Assembly (NCBI GenBank): GCA_038528965.1
Contig: JBCBEC010000009.1
Location: 1 to 64,000 of the forward strand
Length of the DNA stretch: 64,000 nt
Origin: Lewinella sp038528965
Lineage (GTDB): Bacteria > Bacteroidota > Bacteroidia > Chitinophagales > Saprospiraceae
Direction of reading: 5' to 3'
Part shown: in pieces, positions 35,589 to 43,857 of the stretch
Layout of the letters: each line of letters starts with the position of its first letter
How positions within the stretch are numbered: the first letter of the stretch is position 1
Notes under the pieces: generated by a model
The model's input: only the letters and a program-made list of their open reading frames with translations
Database searches by the model: none
Told to the model about the DNA's origin: nothing
Translations under genes and position numbers: made by a program

Positions 35589-37961
35589 ATGATAAAGTGT
35601 AAAACATCCAAAGAAATTGGAGGAATGGGGCACTCCAAAAAGAGAAAGGAGGACGCCCGTTTCATACAAGGAAAAGGTAATTATGTGGATGATGTGAAGC
35701 TGCCCGGCATGCTTTACATGGATATTGTCCGCAGCCCTTATGCCTACGCAAAAATTAAGAATATTGATGCCAGCAAGGCCCTGGAAATCCCTGGTGTAAT
35801 TGCGGTTGTAACAGGTAAGGACCTGGAGCAATATAACTTGCACTGGATGCCAACTTTGATGTCGGATACCCAGATGGTCTTGCCCACCGATACGGTGATG
35901 TATCAAGCGCAGGAAGTAGCAGCCGTTATTGCTACTGATCGCTATACTGCACGCGACGGTAAGGAAGCAGTGCGGGTAGAGTATGAGCCCATGACGCCAG
36001 TGATGGACCCATTCAAAGCCTTAAATGAGGATGCTCCGGTCTTACGTTCTGATAAAGAAGGTAAAACCGACAACCACATTTGGCATTGGGAAGTAGGTGA
36101 TAAGGAAGCCACCGATAAGGTATTCGAAGGTGCTGATATTACGGTGAGCCAACAGATGCACATCCCACGGATTCACGTGGCTTCCATCGAAACCTGCGGC
36201 TGTGTTGCGGCCTACAATAAGGTGGAAAACCACTTGACGATGTACATGACTACCCAGGCGCCGCACGCCATTCGTACGGTAATTGCCTTGGTGGCTGGTC
36301 ATGTAGGCTTAACCGAGGAGAAAATCCGCGTTATCTCACCTGATATTGGTGGTGGCTTTGGTGGTAAAGTGCCGGTTTATCCAGGTTACGTTATTGCTAT
36401 CGCTGTTTCCTTCCTCACCGGAGCTCCGATTAAGTGGATCGAAGACCGCAGTGAAAACTTACAGGCTGACTCGTTCGCACGGGACTACCACATTACTGCC
36501 GAGATGGCTGGCACGAAGGATGGTAAGATCCTGGCTACGCGTTTCAAGGTACTCGCCGACCACGGTTATACCGATGCCTCCGCTAACCCTTCAAAATTCC
36601 CTACTGGTTTATTCTCTATCGGTACCGGTTCCTATGATTATGGCGCAGCCTATATGGAAGCGGATGCGGTGTACACCAATAAACCACCGGGGGGTGTCGC
36701 CTATCGTTGTTCTTTCCGGGTTACGGAGGCCGTGCACGCCATCGAGCGTTTGACCGACGTATTCGCCAGCAAGGTGGGTAAGGACCCTGCGCAGTTGCGT
36801 ATGGAAAACTTCATTAAGAAGGAAGACTTCCCCTGGGCATCTCCTACCGGTTGGTTCTACGATAGTGGCGATTATCATGCCGGCCTACAGAAGGCCATGG
36901 ATGCAGTCAACTACAATGAACTAAGAGAAGAGCAGAAGCGCCTGCGCGCCGAAGGTAAACTCATGGGTATTGGTATTTCTACCTTCACCGAAGTAGTAGG
37001 AGCGGGTCCATCCAAGGACTTTGATATCCTGGGTGTGAAGATGTTTGATAGTGCTGAAATCCGCGTACACCCTACCGGAAAAGCTATCGCTCGTTTTGGT
37101 ACCAAGTCTCAGGGGCAGGGCCACGAAACAACCTACGCTCAAATTGTAGCGGAGGAATTAGGTATCCCAATGGAGCACATCCAAATTGAGGAAGGGGATA
37201 CGGATACTGCTCCTTACGGTTTGGGTACCTACGCCAGTAGAAGTACACCTACCGCGGGTGCTGCGGCCGCCATGGCAGCTCGTAAGCTCCGTGAAAAAGC
37301 AAAGAAAATTGCTGCCTACCTATTGGAGGTGAGTGAGCAGGATCTTGAGTGGGAACCTGGCAAGTTCTTCGTAAAAGGTGCTCCTGAGAAGTCAAAGAGC
37401 ATTCAGGAAATTGTATTTGCCGCTTACACTAATCATCCTCCGGGCATGGAAGGTGGTTTCGAGGCTACGCACTATTATGATCCTCCAAACCTGACCTTCC
37501 CTTCAGGTGCTTACATCTGTGTGGTAGATATCGATCCAGAGACTTGCCACATCAACGTGCGCCGCTTCGTAGCGATTGACGATTGTGGTAACATCATCAA
37601 CCCTATGATTGTACAGGGGCAGGTGCATGGCGGTCTTACACAAGGCCTCGCACCAGCTATGTACGAAGAGTTGATCTACGATGAAGCTGGTAATATCCTG
37701 AATGGTACCTTCATGGATTATCTGGTACCAACAGCGGTAGAGTCTCCCAACTGGGAAACGGGTCATACCATCACTCCTTCTCCGCACCACCCAATTGGTG
37801 CAAAAGGAGTGGGTGAATCTCCAACAGTGGGGGCACCACCGGCAATCGTGAACGCGATTGTAGATGCAGTGCAACACCTGGGGGTTAATCACCTCGAAAT
37901 TCCAGTTACGCCTTTCAAGCTTTACAAAGAGCTGAAGGCCGTAGGATACTTTGACGAATAA
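35589..37961 (+). CDS. coxL: Form I carbon monoxide dehydrogenase large subunit (Mo)
   Basis: 790 residues; catalytic subunit that binds molybdopterin cytosine dinucleotide. The decisive feature is VAYRCSFR (370-377), the active-site loop of form I (true) CO dehydrogenases, with C374 placed where the Mo-S-Cu bridging cysteine sits. Form II relatives have AYRGAGR instead. Also present are PDIGGGFGGK (251-260), GQGHETTYAQI and GVGESPTVGAPP with the catalytic Glu (E743). The enzyme oxidises CO to CO2 with water, yielding electrons for respiration. ATG 35589 gives a standard N-terminus (GMGHSKKRKEDARFIQGKG). A terminator follows at 37973. Confidence 0.95.
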   Translation: MIKCKTSKEIGGMGHSKKRKEDARFIQGKGNYVDDVKLPGMLYMDIVRSPYAYAKIKNIDASKALEIPGVIAVVTGKDLEQYNLHWMPTLMSDTQMVLPTDTVMYQAQEVAAVIATDRYTARDGKEAVRVEYEPMTPVMDPFKALNEDAPVLRSDKEGKTDNHIWHWEVGDKEATDKVFEGADITVSQQMHIPRIHVASIETCGCVAAYNKVENHLTMYMTTQAPHAIRTVIALVAGHVGLTEEKIRVISPDIGGGFGGKVPVYPGYVIAIAVSFLTGAPIKWIEDRSENLQADSFARDYHITAEMAGTKDGKILATRFKVLADHGYTDASANPSKFPTGLFSIGTGSYDYGAAYMEADAVYTNKPPGGVAYRCSFRVTEAVHAIERLTDVFASKVGKDPAQLRMENFIKKEDFPWASPTGWFYDSGDYHAGLQKAMDAVNYNELREEQKRLRAEGKLMGIGISTFTEVVGAGPSKDFDILGVKMFDSAEIRVHPTGKAIARFGTKSQGQGHETTYAQIVAEELGIPMEHIQIEEGDTDTAPYGLGTYASRSTPTAGAAAAMAARKLREKAKKIAAYLLEVSEQDLEWEPGKFFVKGAPEKSKSIQEIVFAAYTNHPPGMEGGFEATHYYDPPNLTFPSGAYICVVDIDPETCHINVRRFVAIDDCGNIINPMIVQGQVHGGLTQGLAPAMYEELIYDEAGNILNGTFMDYLVPTAVESPNWETGHTITPSPHHPIGAKGVGESPTVGAPPAIVNAIVDAVQHLGVNHLEIPVTPFKLYKELKAVGYFDE

Positions 37962-37972
37962 AGATCACTTTG

Positions 37973-38020
37973 GGAGGCAAGTAATATCGAACGGATATGC
38001 CTTGCCTCCTTTCTATTTTG
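37973..38020 (+). terminator. Terminator between coxL and coxG
   Basis: Perfect 9-bp stem GGAGGCAAG (37973-37981) / CTTGCCTCC (38001-38009), followed by TTTCTATTTT. It lies 11 bases after the coxL stop. Confidence 0.85.
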
Positions 38021-38131
38021 CAAGAGTGTAGTTTTTGACTTTTAAACTGTCCCACATAATGGTTGCGCGGGATTCATCTCGCCCTAAGTTATTTGGTGAC
38101 AGAGAATCATTATTCCATACTTTAATGCCAT

Positions 38132-38707
38132 ATGAATACAGTAATCAATAAAGAATTTGACATACAACAGCCGATCGATGTGGTTTGGAAGAGCCTGGCT
38201 TCTCCAGAAGACATCGTGACCTGTGTGCCGGGAGCGGCTATCACCAATAAGCTTGACGACCGGAACTACAAAGGAGAGGTTGTTACTAAGTTTGGTCCAA
38301 TTAAGGCCTCCTACGCTGGGGACATTGAAATAGTTGAATTAGACGAGACGAACCGTAAAATGGTACTGAAAGGCCGAGGCCTAGATAGCAAAGGCAAGGG
38401 TAGTGCCGATATGGTTATGAACGGTACCCTAAAGGAAATAGAGGGCGGTACACATGTTCACTTCAATATGAATATTACCATCGTTGGTATGCTAGCGCAG
38501 TTTGGCTCTCGTTTAATCAATGATGTGTCTGATCAACTTTTGAATCAGTTCGTGACCAACTTTCGCAATAAACTAGCTGATGGCGGTGAAGCAACAGCTG
38601 GTGAAACAGACAATGCACTGAATGCCGGTAAGCTCGCGGGCACGGTAGTTAAGAGCATGATCGGAAGTGTTGGTGATATGTTTAAAGGGGATAAAAAGCA
38701 GGCTTAG
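38132..38707 (+). CDS. coxG: CoxG-like SRPBCC protein
   Basis: 191 residues. SRPBCC/CoxG fold: EFDIQQPIDVVWKSLASPEDIVTCVPGAA near the N-terminus, GEVVTKFGPIKASYAGDIEIVELD, KGRGLDSKGKGSADM, and a C-terminal region predicted to be helical. CoxG family proteins accompany CO dehydrogenase genes; studies of homologues indicate roles in membrane recruitment or quinone handling, but activity here is inferred from context. The stop TAG overlaps the coxD GTG start (TAGTG). It starts 170 bases after coxL, beyond a terminator, so it probably has its own promoter. Confidence 0.9.
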   Translation: MNTVINKEFDIQQPIDVVWKSLASPEDIVTCVPGAAITNKLDDRNYKGEVVTKFGPIKASYAGDIEIVELDETNRKMVLKGRGLDSKGKGSADMVMNGTLKEIEGGTHVHFNMNITIVGMLAQFGSRLINDVSDQLLNQFVTNFRNKLADGGEATAGETDNALNAGKLAGTVVKSMIGSVGDMFKGDKKQA

Positions 38708-39546
38708 TGCAGCATCCTAAAGATTTAATACCGGCCCTGGATGAATTGGGCTTTGTGGTAGAAGAAGAATTGGCTACTGTGCTGTACTTGCAGCTGCAGC
38801 TGCAAAAACCGCTACTGCTGGAAGGGAATCCAGGGGTGGGCAAGACACAAGTGGCCTATATTCTTTCCAAGTATCTGGGGTATGATCTGATCCGCTTACA
38901 GTGCTACGAAGGGCTGGATGTGAGTAATGCCATCTACGAATGGAATTACCAAAAGCAGCTATTAGCTATCAAAATCCATGAACAAAGTGGCATTTCCGAA
39001 AAGGAGAAAGAGGATTTGATCTTCAGCGAAGATTACTTACTCAAGCGTCCTTTGTTGCAGGCGATTAGTGCCAACGAAAAGAAGGTGCTACTCATTGATG
39101 AGATCGACCGTGCGGATGAAGAATTCGAAGCCTTTTTGTTGGAGCTACTATCGGACTTTCAGATAAGTATTCCCGAGCTGGGTACTATTGAGGCCAAGCA
39201 CCGCCCCATTGTGGTGCTTACCTCCAACCGGACCCGTGAGCTGAGTGATGCCTTAAAACGGCGTTGCCTTTATCACTGGGTGAATTATCCAGACAAGGAC
39301 AAGGAGATGCGCATTATCCAAAAACATCTACCTCAGTTGGAAGAGCAACTGGTCGAGCAGTTGGCAGACTATGTGCAACGTATCCGTCTGTTGAAACTGG
39401 ATAAGAGCCCGGGTATTGCTGAGACTATCGACTGGGCACGCGGCATCGCGGCTTTGGGTGGGACAGAGAATGCCATCTACCACAGCCTGTCTTGCTTGCT
39501 TAAGTCGGATCACGATATTCAGCTGGTGGGTCAGGAAATCTTTTAA
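38707..39546 (+). CDS. coxD: MoxR-type AAA+ ATPase (CoxD-like)
   Basis: 279 residues from GTG at 38707. AAA+ core with Walker A GNPGVGKTQ (near residue 40), Walker B VLLIDEIDRADEEF, sensor-1 VVLTSNRTRELSDALKRRC and a C-terminal lid. CoxD-type MoxR ATPases assemble the Mo-S-Cu centre of CO dehydrogenase together with CoxE. The start codon overlaps the coxG stop. No ATG fits at the N-terminus, so GTG is likely. A small hairpin (GACGGG/CCCGTC) lies between this gene and the next. Confidence 0.92.
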   Translation: MQHPKDLIPALDELGFVVEEELATVLYLQLQLQKPLLLEGNPGVGKTQVAYILSKYLGYDLIRLQCYEGLDVSNAIYEWNYQKQLLAIKIHEQSGISEKEKEDLIFSEDYLLKRPLLQAISANEKKVLLIDEIDRADEEFEAFLLELLSDFQISIPELGTIEAKHRPIVVLTSNRTRELSDALKRRCLYHWVNYPDKDKEMRIIQKHLPQLEEQLVEQLADYVQRIRLLKLDKSPGIAETIDWARGIAALGGTENAIYHSLSCLLKSDHDIQLVGQEIF

Positions 39547-39594
39547 TGACGGGGGGCTAAGTCCCGTCTAACTACTAATCAAAAAACATTAAGC

Positions 39595-39786
39595 ATGTCT
39601 ACATTGAAAGAATATCAGGATCAAGAAAAAGAACGGCAGGAGGTGGCTGGTGAGACCAATCAGCATTACCTATCGGTGAATCTGCCGGGGGATCGCACGA
39701 TGACAGTAGAGACCGAATCGGTTCGTGCGCGTATTGCTGCCATGAAGGTGGAAAAGGATAAGCCTAATCACGACGTCAAGAAGTAG
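39595..39786 (+). CDS. 63-residue protein between coxD and coxE
   Basis: 63 residues, strongly charged, predicted mostly helical (MSTLKEYQDQEKERQEVAGE) with a Lys-rich tail. No family recognised. Start ATG; it ends two bases before the probable TTG start of coxE, so it is translated in the same operon. It is not part of the textbook coxDEF set. It may be a lineage-specific accessory, or simply an open frame; the tight placement and codon pattern favour a real gene. Confidence 0.55.
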   Translation: MSTLKEYQDQEKERQEVAGETNQHYLSVNLPGDRTMTVETESVRARIAAMKVEKDKPNHDVKK

Positions 39787-39788
39787 GA

Positions 39789-40931
39789 TTGTCCTTGGAT
39801 CATTACACCGACTATGGTTCTTTTAGTACAGCACTAATTGGCTTTAGCCAGTACGCCAGGAAGGCGGGTTTTAGTGCAGGCTTGCAGTGCAGTCAGGACG
39901 CGGTCCAGGCTGCACTGCTTGGCCTTTGGCTAGATCGTGATCTGTTTGGTCATGCCTTGGCTTCGCTCTTTTGTCATTCGGCAGAAGAACGGGAACGATT
40001 TCGCCCGGTATATAACCGATTTTGGCGCATGCGAGGTACACGGATCAACGACAAAAGAGACTATAAGAACACCAAGAAGATCGTCAAGGCGCCAAAGAGC
40101 ATTGCGGTGATGGCGGGCATCGGGAAGGAAAATGATCAAGACCAGGGCGAAGACAGTAAAAATAGCAGCGGCGCGCACGCCAAGGAGACCATCAAGAAGA
40201 CGGACTTTAGTAAACTAAGCGCAACCGAGACGGCATTACTCGATGAGATCAGTGAAAAACTGGTGCGGGAAATGAGTCTCCGGATTCGGCGCAAGCGTAA
40301 AAAGAGTCATAAAGGTCAGGTTAATCTCGGCCAATCTATTCGCCAGAATCTGCAAAATGGAGGTACCATTATCGATCTGGTGAAGAGTAAGAAAAAACGC
40401 GAAAAATACCGCTTACTTATTCTGCTTGACGTGAGCGGCTCTATGGACAAATACTCTTTTTATTTGTTGAAATTTTTGTGGTCTTTACGTATTCATTTTA
40501 AGCAAATTGAAGCCTTTGCCTTTAGCACCAAGTTAATGCGGATTACGGATTACATTTCCGATAAAGATTTAGCAACCACACTGCTACGCGTATCGCATCA
40601 TGTAACCCACTGGTCTAGCGGCACCAAAATTGGTGACTGCTTGAAGGATTTTAATGAAAACTACGCCAAGCGGCACCTGAACGGTAATACGGTAACGCTT
40701 GTTTTAAGTGATGGATTGGATACTGGAGAGCCAGAAGTATTGTCAGCGGCGATCCAGAAAATTAAACTGCGTTCCAAGAAATTGGTCTGGCTGAACCCCC
40801 TTAAGGGTATGGAGGGCTACGAACCCATACAAGAAGGTATGAAGACGGCGCTACCAGCGCTGGATCATTTTGGGGCGGCACACAATTTTGCCAGCCTCTT
40901 GGAACTGGAAAATATTTTGGTACATGCATAA
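39789..40931 (+). CDS. coxE: VWA-domain protein (CoxE-like)
   Basis: 380 residues. The C-terminal half is a von Willebrand A domain: MIDAS motif LLILLDVSGSMDK, later TKIGDCLKDF and TLVLSDGLDTGEP completing the metal site. The N-terminal half carries basic stretches (SLRIRRKRKKSHKGQ). CoxE works with the CoxD ATPase in maturing the CO dehydrogenase active site. No ATG occurs near the N-terminus; TTG at 39789, two bases after the 63-residue gene, is the likely start. The next gene's ATG overlaps its stop region. Confidence 0.9.
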   Translation: MSLDHYTDYGSFSTALIGFSQYARKAGFSAGLQCSQDAVQAALLGLWLDRDLFGHALASLFCHSAEERERFRPVYNRFWRMRGTRINDKRDYKNTKKIVKAPKSIAVMAGIGKENDQDQGEDSKNSSGAHAKETIKKTDFSKLSATETALLDEISEKLVREMSLRIRRKRKKSHKGQVNLGQSIRQNLQNGGTIIDLVKSKKKREKYRLLILLDVSGSMDKYSFYLLKFLWSLRIHFKQIEAFAFSTKLMRITDYISDKDLATTLLRVSHHVTHWSSGTKIGDCLKDFNENYAKRHLNGNTVTLVLSDGLDTGEPEVLSAAIQKIKLRSKKLVWLNPLKGMEGYEPIQEGMKTALPALDHFGAAHNFASLLELENILVHA

Positions 40932-41916
40932 TACATTTCTCAATACCGCTGCAGGGCTTAACCAGAAGAATCAGGCCTACGCTACCGCAATCATCGTAAG
41001 GCGAAAGATTCCAAGCTCTGGTAAGCCGGGCGATAAGGCCATCATTACTGCGGATGGTTCCATCCACGGCTGGATTGGTGGAGGTTGCACGCGTGGCATC
41101 GTGCTCAAAGAAGCACTCATGGCCTTGCAGGATCGTCAGCCCCGAATGGTTTACATCAGCCCCGATGCCATCAACCGAGATGAGAAAGGGACCAAGCTGT
41201 ACCACATGACTTGCCAAAGTGGGGGAGAGGTAGAAGTTTATATCGAACCTGTGTTGCCAAAGCCCCAGCTCCGCATCTTTGGCAAATCCCACATTGCTAT
41301 GGCGCTAGCTAAGCTGGCCAAAGCCATGGAGTACCAAGTAGATGCAGTAATGACCACTGCTGATGCCAATGTTTTTCCAGAGGCCGATTCCCTCATTGAA
41401 CTCAACGATTTCGAGGCCAATGAAGAGAATGCCAGTCAGTACATGATTGTTTGTACTCAAGGCGAACGCGATGCCGAGGCCCTTTTTGCGGCGGTAAATG
41501 CCCAGCCTCAATATCTAGCGTTTGTGGCCAGTCGCCGCAAGGCCAACGCTATTTTCTCCGACCTCCGTGGCATGGGCATCACCTTTGATCAGCTCAAAAC
41601 AATCAAAACGCCAGCTGGTCTTGATATTGGTGCCAAGACACCATACGAAGTAGCCATTAGCATCCTTGCTCAAATCATCAAGGATTTCCGCGCCGAGCCG
41701 GAAGAAGAACAGCCAACTACTGCGGAAGAAAAGGTAGTAGCCACCATGGCGGGAACGGATTATTACATCAATCCAGTTTGCCAGGTTCCGGTACAAAAAA
41801 GCACAGCCAAGCACGTACTCGAATACAAAGGTGAGTCCGTCTACTTCTGCTGTGATGGTTGCAAGGTCAGCTTTGAAAAAGAACCGGAAAAATACATGGA
41901 AGTGGCAGAGGCGTAG
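40924..41916 (+). CDS. coxF: XdhC/CoxF-family protein with C-terminal YHS domain
   Basis: 330 residues. Residues ~1-255 form an XdhC/CoxI-type protein: ATAIIVRRKIPSSGKPGDKAIITADGSIHGWIGGGC is the N-terminal signature, and LRIFGKSHIAMALAKLAKAMEY begins the Rossmann part. A linker (EEEQPTTAEEK) leads to a YHS domain, DYYINPVCQVPVQKSTA...YFCCDGCKVSFEKEPEKY, with Cys residues suited to metal binding. XdhC proteins guide molybdenum-cofactor sulfuration and insertion; the YHS module may deliver copper or another metal to the Mo-S-Cu site, which is inference. ATG 40924 overlaps the coxE stop by eight bases. Confidence 0.85.
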   Translation: MHNTFLNTAAGLNQKNQAYATAIIVRRKIPSSGKPGDKAIITADGSIHGWIGGGCTRGIVLKEALMALQDRQPRMVYISPDAINRDEKGTKLYHMTCQSGGEVEVYIEPVLPKPQLRIFGKSHIAMALAKLAKAMEYQVDAVMTTADANVFPEADSLIELNDFEANEENASQYMIVCTQGERDAEALFAAVNAQPQYLAFVASRRKANAIFSDLRGMGITFDQLKTIKTPAGLDIGAKTPYEVAISILAQIIKDFRAEPEEEQPTTAEEKVVATMAGTDYYINPVCQVPVQKSTAKHVLEYKGESVYFCCDGCKVSFEKEPEKYMEVAEA

Positions 41917-41918
41917 GG

Positions 41919-41968
41919 GCTCGCGTTGCTCGCGCAAGAAGCTCGTTACACTCGCGAGCAACGCGAGC
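41919..41968. repeat. 16-bp perfect hairpin after the coxF-like gene
   Basis: GCTCGCGTTGCTCGCG (41919-41934) is exactly complementary to CGCGAGCAACGCGAGC (41953-41968), with an 18-base loop. It sits between two convergent genes. It lacks a T-run but could stop transcription from either side; it belongs to the GCGAGC-rich repeat family. Confidence 0.75.
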
Positions 41969-41975
41969 TACAACC

Positions 41976-42100
41976 GCGAACGCAGTGAGCCCTAACCACG
42001 AGCGTCAGCTAGTCCTACCGTGAGCGAAGCGAACTTAACCCACGAGCGAAAGCGAGTCCTCCTGTGAACGCAGTGAGCTTCCCTCGTGAGCGCAAGCGAA
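41976..42100. repeat. GCGAACG/GTGAGC intergenic repeats (same family as 471-838)
   Basis: About six units of ~20-23 bases, each with a core such as GCGAACGCAGTGAGC, ACGAGCGTCAGCTAGT, GTGAGCGAAGCGAAC, ACGAGCGAAAGCGAGT, GTGAACGCAGTGAGC and GTGAGCGCAAGCGAAC, separated by ~7 pyrimidine-rich bases. The unit itself is a direct duplication of RYGARY words around a 3-4 base centre. Confidence 0.8.
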
Positions 42101-42102
42101 CC

Positions 42103-43197
42103 TCAATCCCTCTCGTGTATCGTCCCTTCCTTGTACTTTAAAAAGCCACCTGGTTTTTCCCGAAAAGCGGCTACGATCTCCGAGGCAATAGATAACGCAA
42201 TTTCGCTGGGTGATTCTGCACCAATTTCCAAGCCCGTCGGGGCATGCAAGAAAGAGAGCTTATCCCAGTCGAGCTCAGGCAAGTCGCCCTGCATTTTTTG
42301 GAGGCGTTTCTTAGGTCCCAGCATACCCATATAGCGCGGGTTTTTAGCGGCAAATAAGGGTAGCATCCACTTGTCCTTATTGTAGTCGTGCGACATGAGC
42401 ATCACAGCAGTATAGTCGTGAACGGCCAGTTGTTCGGCCTCTTCGTATTCTACTACCTGCTTGGCTGCTTCGTACATTTCTTTGGTGAGCTTGGTGCGTT
42501 TACCTACCAGGTAGGTTTCCCAGCCTAGTTCACCTGCGATGCCCAGCATAGCGTTTACGTCATAATTATCACCAATGATGATCAGGCGAGTTTCGGGGCG
42601 GATAAACTCTACCAAGAGCCGGAGCGTACCTTCTTCCGTATCGCAGTTAAATAGACGTGATTTGCGTTTTTGCACGGCCTCTGCTATGTAGGACTTTATG
42701 TTCTCGCCGTTTATTCCGGCAAAGTCTGCTGGCGCAGCCGGATCTTCTACCAAATGTTGTGCACCTAGTAAGACATTGCCTAATGGAGCATCAACGATCT
42801 TGAGCATGATCGCTGGCTTGTCCGCTGCCAGTATGCCTCTTAGTTGTTCAAGTTCGTTGTTCGGGTTCTCCTTGTCAATTGGAGTAAATACGACTTCGAT
42901 ACGGCCGTTGCAACCCAGTCCGATACCAATTTGATTTTCATCGTCATCCATCGTGTCGTAGACAACCCGGGTAGTCTCATTTTTGAAGATAGCCATTTGT
43001 GAACGCTTGAGGGCATCGCGTTCCAGGCAGCCGCCACTAATGCCACCTGTCCACATACCATTGCTGCGGACGAGCATACGTGCACCAATTCTGCGGTAGG
43101 ATGACTCCTCAACATTGACCACGGAGGCCAGGGCAACCTTCTCCTTGGAAAAATCTATCTGATCGTACTCTTTGAGTATTCTTCTAATTTCTTTCAA
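42103..43197 (-). CDS. Second XdhC/CoxI family protein
   Basis: 364 residues with the full two-domain XdhC layout. The N-terminal domain has VALASVVNVEESSYRRIGARMLVRSNGMWTGGISGGCLE and CNGRIEVVFTP; the C-terminal Rossmann domain has TRLIIIGDNYDVNAMLGIAGELGWETYLVG and MLGPKKRLQKM. Such proteins bind molybdenum cofactor and promote its sulfuration for the xanthine oxidase family. It is convergent to the cox operon on the opposite strand, separated only by the repeat block, and probably serves the same CO dehydrogenase or a second molybdenum enzyme elsewhere. Confidence 0.88.
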   Translation of the reverse strand: MKEIRRILKEYDQIDFSKEKVALASVVNVEESSYRRIGARMLVRSNGMWTGGISGGCLERDALKRSQMAIFKNETTRVVYDTMDDDENQIGIGLGCNGRIEVVFTPIDKENPNNELEQLRGILAADKPAIMLKIVDAPLGNVLLGAQHLVEDPAAPADFAGINGENIKSYIAEAVQKRKSRLFNCDTEEGTLRLLVEFIRPETRLIIIGDNYDVNAMLGIAGELGWETYLVGKRTKLTKEMYEAAKQVVEYEEAEQLAVHDYTAVMLMSHDYNKDKWMLPLFAAKNPRYMGMLGPKKRLQKMQGDLPELDWDKLSFLHAPTGLEIGAESPSEIALSIASEIVAAFREKPGGFLKYKEGTIHERD

Positions 43198-43857
43198 TTT
43201 GAGTAAGTTTTAATGGTTATGGCTGCAAATTCCTGCTACCGGCATTCAATACAGGAATTAGTACGATCTGGTCTTTGGAGATTGGGAGTTAGTTTAGTGT
43301 ATCGGGGCTAATTTCTTAGGCTATAGGTGTTGCTTTATTTCTTGTTCTTTTGTAAGGTGAAGCCCTGGGGAAACACAGCTTGAAAGTCAACGAATACCCG
43401 CCGCATAAGGTTTACGATAAATTGCTTTCAGCGGTCTACTTTGCGGCCTACAGGTAACTTTGGTAAAGCGGGGCTAAAATAGTTAGGTGCCACGAAAGAA
43501 GTCCTATCCTAACCCTTATTTCATCTCGATTTATAAATACAGACAGAATGAGGTGTTTTGAAAATCCTCTTGCTCTGATGGTTGCAAAACAATATCCTCG
43601 AATTTTTGTATAAATTACGTCTTTTACCATTGAACTGATTTAAAGTATTGGTCTGCAAACCAGAGGGAAACTTTAAACCAGTTCAATATCAAAAAAATAC
43701 CTTTCAATCTCCCCCGTTTAGTGGAGATGTGGATGCTTTTAAAGGCGTTTCTTAAAGGCCCAAGCGGGAATTAAAGGTGGAACCCAGATACAGAGAGGGC
43801 ATTTTTTGCGGGATACTTAATCGACAGAGCGTAAATTTGCGCTTTAATCAAGAGCTC
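43198..43857. other. Divergent intergenic region (xdhC-like / S41 protease)
   Basis: About 660 bases with no credible gene. The protease promoter (TTTG-N23-TAAATTTG) lies at its right-hand end. I see no other structured element. Confidence 0.6.
43805..43839 (+). promoter_or_regulatory. Bacteroidota promoter for the S41 protease
   Basis: TTTG at 43805-43808 and TAAATTTG at 43832-43839, spaced 23 bases. It is 18 bases upstream of the ATG at 43858 and rules out the longer upstream start. Confidence 0.7.
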
